Shown here in pieces: positions 7,933 through 15,394 of a DNA stretch of 64,000 nt. Position 1 is the first letter of the stretch. The number at the start of each line of letters is the position of its first letter. The stretch lies in NCBI RefSeq assembly GCF_013284245.2, contig NZ_CP085876.1:6066001-6130000 (forward strand). The letters are read 5' to 3'. A program made the translations under genes and the position numbers. The notes under the pieces are model-generated. The model had not been told where the DNA came from, made no database searches, and was given only the letters and a program-made list of their open reading frames with translations. This DNA comes from Brevibacillus sp. DP1.3A (GTDB taxonomy: Bacteria > Bacillota > Bacilli > Brevibacillales > Brevibacillaceae).

Positions 7933-8808
7933 TCACTCCTTCTTTTCTTTGTTCACGTAGCTTGTTACAATCACGCCGCCCATGTTGTCACCCGAAATCT
8001 CATAGTTGCTAGCAATCGGTACTTTGAGCGTCATCTCTTGATCGACAGGGTAGTAGTTAATTTCATAGATCTTCCCATCATTTGTCACGGAGATCCTTCT
8101 TTCGTCTTTTAGGTAATCCAAGTATTCCTCGAGCGAAAAGTTATTCTGCTTCATGATCGCACTATGCGGCAAACCAACATATCGGAAATGCCAAGGCTCG
8201 AATTCCGTTCCTGTAATGGCTACCTTGTCCTTTGGGTAGCGCAAAATAAAACCGTATTTCCATGAATAATCTTTCAACCACTTGCCTTCAGGGGCGCGCT
8301 CCATTTTCATTTGCGTCGATCCAATATCAAGCGCGGAACCTACATTATGTTCGCTGTAACCGCTCGGCATCGCATACGCTGGCCCCATTTCTGCATATAG
8401 CTGATCTTGTTCTTCCTTGCCTCGATAACCGCTGTTCAGGATAAAGTGGCTCACGTTATCTTGCTGCGCAGCTTTGATCATCTCCAAAAATTCTTTGGCT
8501 ACACTCTCTGACACTTCGATTCTGTGATCGAGCAAACGATAGCCTTGTAACAGTTCTTCATTCTCAGACAACCGAACCACATCGTTTTTTACCCCTGCCT
8601 CATGAACCGGATACTCTTTATTGACCAAGAGAAGGTCTCCTTGATAAATTTGATCCTTTGTTATTTGTATCGATTGGTGCTCCACCTCGGTAGCCTCTCC
8701 CAACGCTTCAGTGTGTCCCCCAATAGTAGGTGGTCCATCTGCTATTTTTTGAATCACGATATATCCAAACAGCAAAAGCATCACAAGCCAAAAAACCCTC
8801 TTTTTCAT
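7933..8808 (-). CDS. VanY-like membrane-anchored D,D-carboxypeptidase
   Basis: The 291-residue protein begins with a basic segment and one hydrophobic helix (residues 5-20), so the catalytic domain is outside the membrane. Peptidase M15B motifs: SGYRGKEEQ near 126, SEHNVGSALD with His154 and Asp161, EPWHFRYVG with Glu204 and His207. Its role should be to trim terminal D-Ala from externally exposed pentapeptides. The C-terminal domain (ending with SNYEISGDNMGGVIVTS) is clearly paralogous to that of the cytoplasmic enzyme at 6070-6870, suggesting duplication followed by relocation. It is the first gene of the operon; its TGA is directly followed by the ligase's first ATG. Confidence 0.87.
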   Translation of the reverse strand: MKKRVFWLVMLLLFGYIVIQKIADGPPTIGGHTEALGEATEVEHQSIQITKDQIYQGDLLLVNKEYPVHEAGVKNDVVRLSENEELLQGYRLLDHRIEVSESVAKEFLEMIKAAQQDNVSHFILNSGYRGKEEQDQLYAEMGPAYAMPSGYSEHNVGSALDIGSTQMKMERAPEGKWLKDYSWKYGFILRYPKDKVAITGTEFEPWHFRYVGLPHSAIMKQNNFSLEEYLDYLKDERRISVTNDGKIYEINYYPVDQEMTLKVPIASNYEISGDNMGGVIVTSYVNKEKKE

Positions 8809-8944
8809 TTACAGTTCCTCCTTCACTTACACATGTAGGATAGGGAAAACTGTTAAAATAAAAAGTAGGGTAAATATAAAATAATTTTAAAGTCGGCCAT
8901 TCATTTTTATAAAGATGCTAGCTGGATAGAGAGGGGGTCAGAGC

Positions 8945-9892
8945 ATGAACAAAACAGACCGTTTGTTGGCAATCGTTCTGGAGCTGCAGCGCAAAGGTAC
9001 GTTACGCGCAGAAGATTTGTCCGCGACCTTCGAGACGAGCATCCGGACGATTTATCGTGACATGCAGGCATTAAGCGAAGCAGGCGTCCCCATCGTTGGG
9101 GCACCGGGTCAGGGCTATTCGTTAATGGAAGGATATTTTCTGCCGCCCGTCAGTTTTTCGGTAGAAGAAGCCGTTGCACTCTTGATCGGAGCAGACATGG
9201 TTGAGCAAGTATTTGACCAAAACTTTGGCAACAGCGCAAGAGCCGTACAGCGCAAAGTAGAAGCGATCCTGTCTGCCGATGTAGGCGAACAAGCCAGCCG
9301 TATCCGCTCAACCTTTCGCCTCATAAGCCCCAGAGCGAACAATTTGCGCGAGCAGGAAAAAGCGCATGCACAACTCCTCCACGATGCGATCATCAATGAA
9401 CGGAAGGTGCGGTTCCGCTATCGGAGGGGTACGCCTGGGGAGGGTGACGATCGTGAAACAGTGCGTGACGTTGCTCCATATGGTCTAGTGCTGGTTCGTG
9501 GTTCTTGGACATTACTCGCTCATTGCGATCTGCGACAGGATATTCGTCGATTCCGCCTGTCACGCATGAGCGGCCTGATTGTATTGGAAGACCGCTTTAT
9601 CCTCCCTGACCATTTCAATTTTGAAGAATACAAGCCTCTCGACGATCGATCCCTGGAGGTGCAGATCGTCATCAGCACAGCTGTCGCTGATCGGGTAAAA
9701 GAATCGGGCTATTTTTTTATAGAAGAGATTACAGAGCATCCGGACGGCTTTCTCGTCAGATTGCGCGTCAGACAAATCGAAGAAATATTGTCTTGGGTAC
9801 TGGGGTTGGGGGCTGATGCGGTTGTTCTTACGCCTGAATCCTTGCGTAGCCGAATGCGCGAAGAAGCCAAACAATTATTCGAACGCTACTGA
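8945..9892 (+). CDS. WYL-domain transcriptional regulator (YafY family)
   Basis: The 315-residue protein has an N-terminal winged helix (residues 1-60, with the recognition segment TSIRTIYRDMQALSEAGVP) and a WYL domain from about 135, including VRFRYRRGTPGEG, the core LVRGSWTLLAHC and DIRRFRLSRMSGL. The C-terminal extension fits the WCX region. Such proteins sense small ligands or nucleic acid and often repress adjacent genes. GGAGGGGG overlaps a good ribosome site near 8931. It is divergent from the Van operon with a 136-base shared intergenic region, so it could regulate that operon, but the DinB gene downstream is an equally plausible partner. Its stop codon sits inside a long inverted repeat. 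Confidence 0.85.
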   Translation: MNKTDRLLAIVLELQRKGTLRAEDLSATFETSIRTIYRDMQALSEAGVPIVGAPGQGYSLMEGYFLPPVSFSVEEAVALLIGADMVEQVFDQNFGNSARAVQRKVEAILSADVGEQASRIRSTFRLISPRANNLREQEKAHAQLLHDAIINERKVRFRYRRGTPGEGDDRETVRDVAPYGLVLVRGSWTLLAHCDLRQDIRRFRLSRMSGLIVLEDRFILPDHFNFEEYKPLDDRSLEVQIVISTAVADRVKESGYFFIEEITEHPDGFLVRLRVRQIEEILSWVLGLGADAVVLTPESLRSRMREEAKQLFERY

Positions 9893-9918
9893 CATACTGC
9901 TGTCAGTAGCGTTCGAAT
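9877..9918. repeat. Perfect 18-bp inverted repeat spanning the WYL gene stop codon
   Basis: ATTCGAACGCTACTGACA (9877-9894) and its exact reverse complement (9901-9918) enclose a six-base spacer. The left arm encodes the last residues and contains the TGA stop. There is no T run, so it is not a classical terminator. It may stabilise mRNA, terminate with help from Rho, or be a protein site. Confidence 0.8.
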
Positions 9919-9957
9919 ATGATAAAAGCAAGAAAACCAAGAGGAGCTGATTCGCCC

Positions 9958-10479
9958 ATGAATACAAAGGAAATCGTGAACAAATTTGAAGACGTGACAA
10001 ACCACTACCTGCATGAATTAGAAGGCATCACCATGGAACAACTCTTGCAAAAACCAAGTGAAGATGAATGGTCGATCGGTCAAATGTACCTTCACTTGAT
10101 CCAATCTGCCCGGTATTTTCAACTAGGAAGTATCGAGAAGTGTAGACAAGGAGGTCCTGCTGTCACAGAAGCAGGTACCGAAAAATCGGAGATCGGTCAA
10201 ACGATATTTGCTCAAGGCTCCTTGCCTCCCATTCGCGTGAAAGTCCCTGCCTCCCCGGAGTACACACCCGCACAACCGGAGAGCAAGGAGCAATTGCATG
10301 ATGGACTCATCAGCGTGCTCACACAAATGAAAGAGCTGGAACCGACTCTAGACGAAATTCCTGCGCATCACACGGTGGCTCACCCAGCCTTCGGTCCGCT
10401 GACGGCCAAGGAATGGTTTGCCGTCGTAGAAATGCACTATCGTCATCACCTGCTCCAGCTCAACCGACTGAAGGGTTAG
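9958..10479 (+). CDS. DinB-like four-helix protein
   Basis: The 173-residue protein has the DinB/YfiT bundle pattern: an N-terminal helix VNKFEDVTNHYLHELEGI, the segment DEWSIGQMYLHLIQSARYF with the first metal-binding His, and the C-terminal EMHYRHHLLQLNRL with the usual paired His. These proteins are metal-dependent thiol-S-transferase-like or stress proteins whose substrate here cannot be told. ATG 9958 is chosen because the family alignment starts there; GAGGAG is about 11 bases upstream. Its stop overlaps that of the convergent DUF169 gene by four bases. Confidence 0.8.
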   Translation: MNTKEIVNKFEDVTNHYLHELEGITMEQLLQKPSEDEWSIGQMYLHLIQSARYFQLGSIEKCRQGGPAVTEAGTEKSEIGQTIFAQGSLPPIRVKVPASPEYTPAQPESKEQLHDGLISVLTQMKELEPTLDEIPAHHTVAHPAFGPLTAKEWFAVVEMHYRHHLLQLNRLKG

Positions 10480-11252
10480 TTTTTTTCTCCAAACATCCCC
10501 GCAAGCTTTTGATAGGTCGGCGGAAACTCTGCCTGATAACGCAAGAAAGACGGGATCGGGTAGCGGATTCCGCCTTTTTGCGTTCCGACTAATCCCTCCA
10601 CCAGCTCGGCGGCATCGCGAAAATGAAAGCTGAAGGCCATCTCATGATCCTGTGTCTGGGCAAACAATCTGTCGCCATAACACGGTACGATCACTTGCGG
10701 CTGTCCCGTCTGGATCGGTTTGATGGCAATGTCCGCACAGTCGGCCCGACTGGAAAAGGTGGAAGGAATCGATCCACCGCGCTTGTACAGCATCCCCGCC
10801 ACCAATCGCATGACCTGTGCCGCATTGCCGTAAATCACGACGACATCTGGCTCGATCTCTGCCCGCTCCAGCGGAAACGATACATAGTAGCCACTTTCTT
10901 CTGCTGAAAATTTCGGAACATCCAGCTCGCTTTTCGCCCCATTTTCCAGTGAATCTGTATACATCCCACAGGCGAGATGACCCTCTGAATAAAACGCTGG
11001 CTGCTCTTCATAGCCAAAAGCCACCTGCGCGATCGGACAGGACAGATCGGCTCCATTCATCGCGATGCTCCAGCCATAACGCCTTGAAAAACCGACAGCT
11101 TGGCAAATGGTAATCGGATAACCCAGATCACGGACAGGTCGCTTTGCCTTTGACGGCAGAGCGGCTTCTTCTTTTCTGATGCTAACTCCTACAGGAAAGG
11201 TCTCAGTCCTCGCATACATTTGAAGCGCTTGATTCAGCTCGATAGCGTTCAT
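10476..11252 (-). CDS. DUF169 family protein
   Basis: The 258-residue cytoplasmic protein resembles COG2043/DUF169: LPSKAKRPVRDLG, then ITICQAVGFSRRYGWSIAM, a conserved Cys in ADLSCPIAQVAFG, and a second Cys in ECADIAIKP-like context. No function is established for the family; conserved Cys residues and occurrence in anaerobes and soil bacteria suggest a metal or redox role. ATG 11252 is preferred over upstream starts because GGGGG stands eight bases before it. It appears monocistronic and has no visible terminator; its end overlaps the DinB gene. Confidence 0.75.
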   Translation of the reverse strand: MNAIELNQALQMYARTETFPVGVSIRKEEAALPSKAKRPVRDLGYPITICQAVGFSRRYGWSIAMNGADLSCPIAQVAFGYEEQPAFYSEGHLACGMYTDSLENGAKSELDVPKFSAEESGYYVSFPLERAEIEPDVVVIYGNAAQVMRLVAGMLYKRGGSIPSTFSSRADCADIAIKPIQTGQPQVIVPCYGDRLFAQTQDHEMAFSFHFRDAAELVEGLVGTQKGGIRYPIPSFLRYQAEFPPTYQKLAGMFGEKN

Positions 11253-11459
11253 TCCATTTACCCCCTCGTTTTTCACATGCACTGCTCATACTCCGAATTT
11301 TTCGTCTTTTTTACCCAAAGTCCTGTCACTCCCTACATTTTTCTCGAAGCTTACAACATCGTAAGGTAATGGAAAGGTTAATCGATAGGGAGTCGAAACA
11401 ATCCCTGTTAGGATAAAAAAAGACTACACGTATGACTTGGGATGGCTGGAGGGTTCACA

Positions 11460-12020
11460 ATGAAAAAGTTCGCATGGCTGGGCACGGCGCTTCTCGTCTT
11501 TTTGTTAATGGGATGCTCCTCCAGTTCACCAGATACAGTACACGGGCTCGGAAAAGAAGAAGCGGCGCAAATCGCTGCAGCCGCTGTTAGACAATATTAT
11601 CAGATGGATGTTGATATGACTGATCGGGAAATCACGCTGGAGGACCCAACCAATTCGGTATACAGAGGAGTACCTGTTCACGCCGTACTGAAACGCGAAC
11701 CTGTGAGTGGCGATGTCCATGGCTTTCACGCCATCATCGAACCGAGGTCAAAGCAAATTCTTTCCCTGTCGATTGACGTTATTGGAATAAACGGAGAAAT
11801 GGCGACAAAAACGATGACAGAAGCAGATTTGGAAAAGACGGCATCAGATTTCATCCGCTCGAAAAACCTGCTTGCGACAAACGACTTCCAATTGGTGAAA
11901 GCTTCTGACGCTCATTCCAATGACGCCAAGCGTTACTTTTATTACACAGATGGCCTAAATGATGTGGCAATCGGAGTGGACCCAGGCCTGCAACAGGTCG
12001 TTACGTTCACGTATGATTGA
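11460..12020 (+). CDS. PepSY-like lipoprotein
   Basis: The 186-residue precursor has a lipoprotein signal (MKKFAWLGTALLVFLLMGC, Cys at 20) followed by a Ser-rich spacer. The mature part has two similar halves of YpmB/PepSY type (about residues 35-105 and 120-186), with features such as GKEEAAQIAAAAVRQYY and LEKTASDFIRSKNLL. PepSY-like domains commonly restrain proteases or act as checkpoints at the envelope. GGAGGG lies six bases before ATG 11460, deciding the start. The gene is monocistronic and convergent with the pilus remnant locus. Confidence 0.7.
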   Translation: MKKFAWLGTALLVFLLMGCSSSSPDTVHGLGKEEAAQIAAAAVRQYYQMDVDMTDREITLEDPTNSVYRGVPVHAVLKREPVSGDVHGFHAIIEPRSKQILSLSIDVIGINGEMATKTMTEADLEKTASDFIRSKNLLATNDFQLVKASDAHSNDAKRYFYYTDGLNDVAIGVDPGLQQVVTFTYD

Positions 12021-12046
12021 CGCACCCTAATCCTTTACATTTACAG

Positions 12047-12092
12047 TGGGTTCTCCGTTGCGACCGCAATCGCTTTTGTAACGGAGAACCCA
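12047..12092. terminator. Long two-level hairpin between convergent genes
   Basis: TGGGTTCTCCGTT (12047-12059) pairs perfectly with AACGGAGAACCCA (12080-12092), and the loop itself contains GCGA/TCGC. No strong T tract follows on either strand, so termination is likely but not certain. Confidence 0.6.
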
Positions 12093-12098
12093 TTGCTG

Positions 12099-12395
12099 TT
12101 AGTTTCCGCTGTATTTATCCTCAATTTCCTCTCTCGTTTCCTGATAGGTCTCGGTTGTAAGACTCACCAAGTAATTGGTAAGCTCCTCCTTGGACTGTGT
12201 AGCCAACGCTTCTCTTTCTTGCCTTTTCCCAGTAAGGTACTCCCTCGCTTCATTGCCAATCTTGCCACTCGCAGACAAATGCTCGATCGCCATTCCGATG
12301 TTCAAGCTCTCCCGCCAGTTTTTCTCGTACCAGTCCCGGTCGTAAGCATCCACCCATTTTTTGCGGTCGATCAGCACAGCGTCTGCTTCTGTCAA
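12099..12395 (-). pseudogene. Unrecognised hydrophilic ORF fused or coupled to the CpaB-like gene
   Basis: The frame encodes about 98 residues from TTG 12395, overlapping the CpaB-like stop as TTGA. It is open further upstream to 12476, giving extra helical, charged sequence (EQFKQELERAKEIAQKWE), so it may be the 3' part of a larger gene whose 5' end is missing. The protein is rich in Glu, Lys, Arg and Trp and is predicted helical, with no signal peptide. I do not recognise it. Either it is translationally coupled to the preceding gene, or a deletion/frameshift near 12400-12476 joined two unrelated genes. Confidence 0.4.
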
Positions 12396-13000
12396 AGCAT
12401 CTCGTTTCCACTGCTCCCACTTCTGGGCAATTTCTTTCGCGCGTTCCAGCTCTTGCTTGAACTGCTCGCGGGCAGCTCAAGAGCTACCCCCTTGAAGCTG
12501 TTCTCCGATTTGGCCACCATGGCGACTGGCACGTCTTTCATGAACACTTCCGTCACGGGCTTCCCGTTCTCCTCATGCGAGATGATGACGTCCACCCGAT
12601 CTAACGCCTCCAGCTCCTGGTCGAAGACGACATTGGTTGATGAAAACACCGTCACAAGTCTGTTGTTCTGGTCCCGTACAACATTGGCTGGCTTCATGAT
12701 GTTTTTCGTGATGATGTCTCCCTTTGACAAGGGAACGATCGTGACTTGATTTTTCAAGCTAGCTTTATCGATGATGTACGAATCATCCGCGTACTTTTTG
12801 GGGATTTCCCTTACTGTCAATTGGTCGGGTTGAATCAGTGCCCGAGATGGAATATCTGCATTTGCTTCGTAAATTTCCACCATTTCGCCCAGTTGCGCAT
12901 TCAAATCCTTGATTTTTTGCAGAAATAGAAAGCCCGCAAGTGCAGCAAGTAGGAACGATAGTACAAGGAAAATAATTGCCCTACGTTTTGATTCCAACAT
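12392..13000 (-). CDS. CpaB/RcpC-like SAF-domain protein of a Tad (Flp) pilus system, probably truncated
   Basis: The 202-residue protein has one N-terminal membrane helix (about 9-28), a SAF domain (DIPSRALIQPDQLTVREIP ... LSKGDIITKNIM, about residues 47-105) and an RcpC-like part (ALDRVDVIIS, VFMKDVPVAMV). CpaB proteins line the periplasmic/extracytoplasmic passage of Tad pili. The end (after GVALELPA) turns into low-complexity Ser/Lys sequence and does not look like the usual C-terminus, suggesting a frameshift or deletion joint with the 12099-12395 frame. Start 13000 is chosen for GAGAGGG nine bases upstream. A prepilin peptidase gene lies 96 bases upstream, but the ATPase and platform genes of a Tad operon are absent. 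Confidence 0.65.
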   Translation of the reverse strand: MLESKRRAIIFLVLSFLLAALAGFLFLQKIKDLNAQLGEMVEIYEANADIPSRALIQPDQLTVREIPKKYADDSYIIDKASLKNQVTIVPLSKGDIITKNIMKPANVVRDQNNRLVTVFSSTNVVFDQELEALDRVDVIISHEENGKPVTEVFMKDVPVAMVAKSENSFKGVALELPASSSSKSWNARKKLPRSGSSGNEML

Positions 13001-13096
13001 CAGAAGATTCCCTCTCTTTTTCGAAAAATCCATTCATGTTCAAACTTTGTCGTTTTATTGCTAATATTGCGAATCAGAAAACTTATGAGAAAGGCA

Positions 13097-13552
13097 CTAG
13101 GAATACATGATTATGACCAGCATGAGACTGGTCCCACCCGCAACAAATGGAGCCAACGGGATTTCTCGCCCCAGCTTTATCCTGCCTGTCATTTTGGCGA
13201 TGGCCCACATGGGAAGCACACTGACTCCCGCAAGCAAATACGTAAGCATGAGCACGACCAACCCCGCTTGCCATCCAACCGCTGCGCCAACCAGAGCGAG
13301 CAGCTTAATATCTCCTCCGCCCATTTGGCCGTTGCTGATCACCGCCATAAGTAACGAAATTCCTCCCAGCACAATAACTCCCATCGCATAAGTCAGCCAT
13401 TTCTCTGGATGAAGGTATGCATGCAGAACGAGAAAATATACAATTCCCGGAAGCGTCAGCCAGTCGTAAATGAGACGGCGGCGTAGGTCGGTATACATAG
13501 CGACTGCCATTACGAAAAGAATGGGAATGATGACATACCAAGATAACACCAT
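13097..13552 (-). CDS. Prepilin peptidase, CpaA/TadV type (A24)
   Basis: The 151-residue integral membrane protein has about five helices and both catalytic aspartates of the A24 family: YTDLRRRLIYDWL near residue 21 and GGGDIKLLAL near residue 79. Short size without the N-terminal methyltransferase region fits CpaA/TadV peptidases, which cleave Flp prepilins at the membrane. AAGGAGG precedes ATG 13552. It is followed by the CpaB-like gene; no Flp pilin is visible in the window. Confidence 0.85.
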   Translation of the reverse strand: MVLSWYVIIPILFVMAVAMYTDLRRRLIYDWLTLPGIVYFLVLHAYLHPEKWLTYAMGVIVLGGISLLMAVISNGQMGGGDIKLLALVGAAVGWQAGLVVLMLTYLLAGVSVLPMWAIAKMTGRIKLGREIPLAPFVAGGTSLMLVIIMYS

Positions 13553-13651
13553 ATGTCCTCCTTCCTGCTTTTTGAGGAAAATTTCACCATTACAGACTGT
13601 ATATTAAGGAAATTTGTTGCAAAAATATCCAATATTTTTGTATGTTTTTTG

Positions 13652-13665
13652 GAAAAGCGCTTTCA
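13652..13665. promoter_or_regulatory. Possible cre (CcpA) site
   Basis: GAAAAGCGCTTTCA matches the bacillus palindrome TGAAAGCGCTTTCA at 12 of 14 positions, between the divergent prepilin peptidase and thioredoxin-like genes. Chance matches occur, so this is tentative. Confidence 0.3.
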
Positions 13666-13765
13666 TTGTCTTGGAGATTACATCCGTTGTCGTTTCATGA
13701 GGCAAACATTTTTTTGTGCTATTCTAGTAGAAAAATACGGCGACGAAAGGTGGGAGTACCGAACC

Positions 13766-14080
13766 GTGCAGGAGTATCTCGAACTGACTGAACTACTTGC
13801 AGAGATTGAACGTCATCCGACTAGTCTGTTGTTTATAAAAACGGCAAACTGCGGTGTTTGCGATGTCACCTACGCAAGAACGATAGAACTGCTGAAACAG
13901 TATCCACAAGTGAAAAGCATCGTGGTATCTATGGAGAGAATACCCAACATTTCCGGTGAGTTTCTCGTATTTACTGCTCCGGCGATCCTGCTGTTTATGG
14001 ACGGAAAGGAAGTATTTCGGCAAGCCCGGTTTGTATCATTTGACGAGCTAGAGCGTGTTCTGACCTCCCTCACTTGTTAA
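13766..14080 (+). CDS. Thioredoxin-like protein with CGVC motif
   Basis: The 104-residue cytoplasmic protein is a small thioredoxin fold (YtpP-like): a beta strand SLLFIKTANCGVCDVTY with a CxxC motif near residue 37, then SIVVSMERIPNISGEF, then TAPAILLFMDGKEVFR with the usual cis-Pro region. It probably acts as a disulfide reductase or thiol carrier. The GTG start at 13766 is favoured because AAAGGTGGGAG is nine bases before it and the fold begins there; the longer frame upstream reads intergenic sequence. It stands alone. Confidence 0.75.
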   Translation: MQEYLELTELLAEIERHPTSLLFIKTANCGVCDVTYARTIELLKQYPQVKSIVVSMERIPNISGEFLVFTAPAILLFMDGKEVFRQARFVSFDELERVLTSLTC

Positions 14081-14100
14081 AAATTCACATTTCCCTCCAC

Positions 14101-14114
14101 TGTAAACGTTTGGA
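14101..14114. promoter_or_regulatory. Possible cre (CcpA) site
   Basis: TGTAAACGTTTGGA fits the cre consensus TGWAANCGNTNNCA with one mismatch. It lies about 97 bases upstream of the response-regulator gene at 14211. Confidence 0.3.
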
Positions 14115-14210
14115 TAACCTCTCTTTTGATGATAGAGTAGAGAGTATGGATAAATCAGATTCGTAAGACAATCTGTTGTATTTTATCGATTTTTGAAGGA
14201 GAGACAGTGG

Positions 14211-15362
14211 ATGAGAGCCTTATTGGTAGACGACGAGCAACTACCCTTGATGCATCTGCAACGATTGCTAGAAAAAGATGTTGGCGGCGTTAAGGTAGTC
14301 GGAGCCTACACCAATCCTCTCGAAGCGATCGACCAAGCAATATCCCTTCAACCAGATGTCGTATTTTTAGATATTAATATGCCGCGCATCAGTGGACTGG
14401 AGATCGGAGAACGTCTGCAAGGAATCGATAACTCCCCAGAGATCGTTTTTGTCACAGGGTACGATAAGTACGCCGTTGATGCTTTTGAGCTGTGCGCGCT
14501 GGATTACATCATGAAGCCCGTACAGCTTCAACGCTTGCAAAAAACAATGGACCGTCTTCGTGAGAGAATCAAGTCCGCGCAAGAAGTCGAGCCTGTTAAA
14601 GAAGAATCAGTCGTTTCCATCCAATGCTTCAATAGTATTTTGTTTCACCAGTCGAATCAGGAGCCACAGGAGATCAAGTGGCGTACGAATAAAGCCCGCG
14701 AGCTGTTTGCGTATTTGTTGCATCACCGCAACAAGATGATCGACAAGGATTCGATTATCGAGCTTTTGTGGCCGGACTATGATGGAAGCAAAGGCGTGAC
14801 TCAGCTATATACGACGATTTACCTCATCCGGCAAACCTTGAAACGCTATGGTCTCCAAACGATATCGATCAACAAAGGCAATTTAGAAGGTGGCTATAAG
14901 CTGACGATCGATTCAGCTGCGATCGATGTGGAAGAATGGGAAAATCGTCTCAAACAGTTACCCCCCCTCTCTCTTGCCAATATGCAAGAGTATGAGCAAG
15001 TGCTCGCGACGTATACGGGCGATTATTTCGGAGACTACGACTATTTGTGGGCAGAGTACGAGCGAGAAAGACTCCGCAGGATGTGGCTGCAGCTCGCCAA
15101 AACAATGAGCAGCTTCTATTTGGGACACGGCAGAGTCCAAGAGGCGATCAACGTCAATCAACGCATTCAGCATTTGCACCCGCTTGAAGAGGACAGCTAC
15201 ATGTTCCTGATGCAGTTGTACGCTTCCTTGGACGATCATGCGGCTGTAGAAGAGCAGTATCAACTCTTGACCTCTCGATGGGAGATTGAACTCGGCTCTG
15301 CTGTAAACGAACATATCACCAAGTGGTATCACATATGGAAACAGGAGACAGAACAAAAGTAG
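14211..15362 (+). CDS. Response regulator with SARP-type output (receiver, DNA-binding and BTAD domains)
   Basis: The 383-residue protein has a CheY-like receiver (residues 1-120; acidic pocket DDE at 7-9, phosphorylated Asp in VVFLDINMPR near 53, and Lys in MKPVQL near 103). A winged-helix OmpR-like DNA-binding domain follows (about 140-230; TNKARELFAYLLHHRNKMIDKDSIIELLWPD) and then a helical bacterial transcriptional activation domain (about 245-383). Such proteins activate transcription in response to a kinase; no kinase is adjacent. ATG 14211 lies seven bases after GAAGGAGAG. It is directly upstream of the DUF4832 gene, in the same direction, and next to the Pel operon end, so it could control either; this is inference. 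Confidence 0.85.
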   Translation: MRALLVDDEQLPLMHLQRLLEKDVGGVKVVGAYTNPLEAIDQAISLQPDVVFLDINMPRISGLEIGERLQGIDNSPEIVFVTGYDKYAVDAFELCALDYIMKPVQLQRLQKTMDRLRERIKSAQEVEPVKEESVVSIQCFNSILFHQSNQEPQEIKWRTNKARELFAYLLHHRNKMIDKDSIIELLWPDYDGSKGVTQLYTTIYLIRQTLKRYGLQTISINKGNLEGGYKLTIDSAAIDVEEWENRLKQLPPLSLANMQEYEQVLATYTGDYFGDYDYLWAEYERERLRRMWLQLAKTMSSFYLGHGRVQEAINVNQRIQHLHPLEEDSYMFLMQLYASLDDHAAVEEQYQLLTSRWEIELGSAVNEHITKWYHIWKQETEQK

Positions 15363-15394
15363 TGAAACTCTCTCACTAGATCTAGGGGGCACTC

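Noticed and set aside
12250..12480. 76-residue minus-strand frame overlapping the CpaB-like gene
   Set aside because: Third frame across the same DNA, with arginine- and cysteine-rich noise; the other two frames explain the region better.
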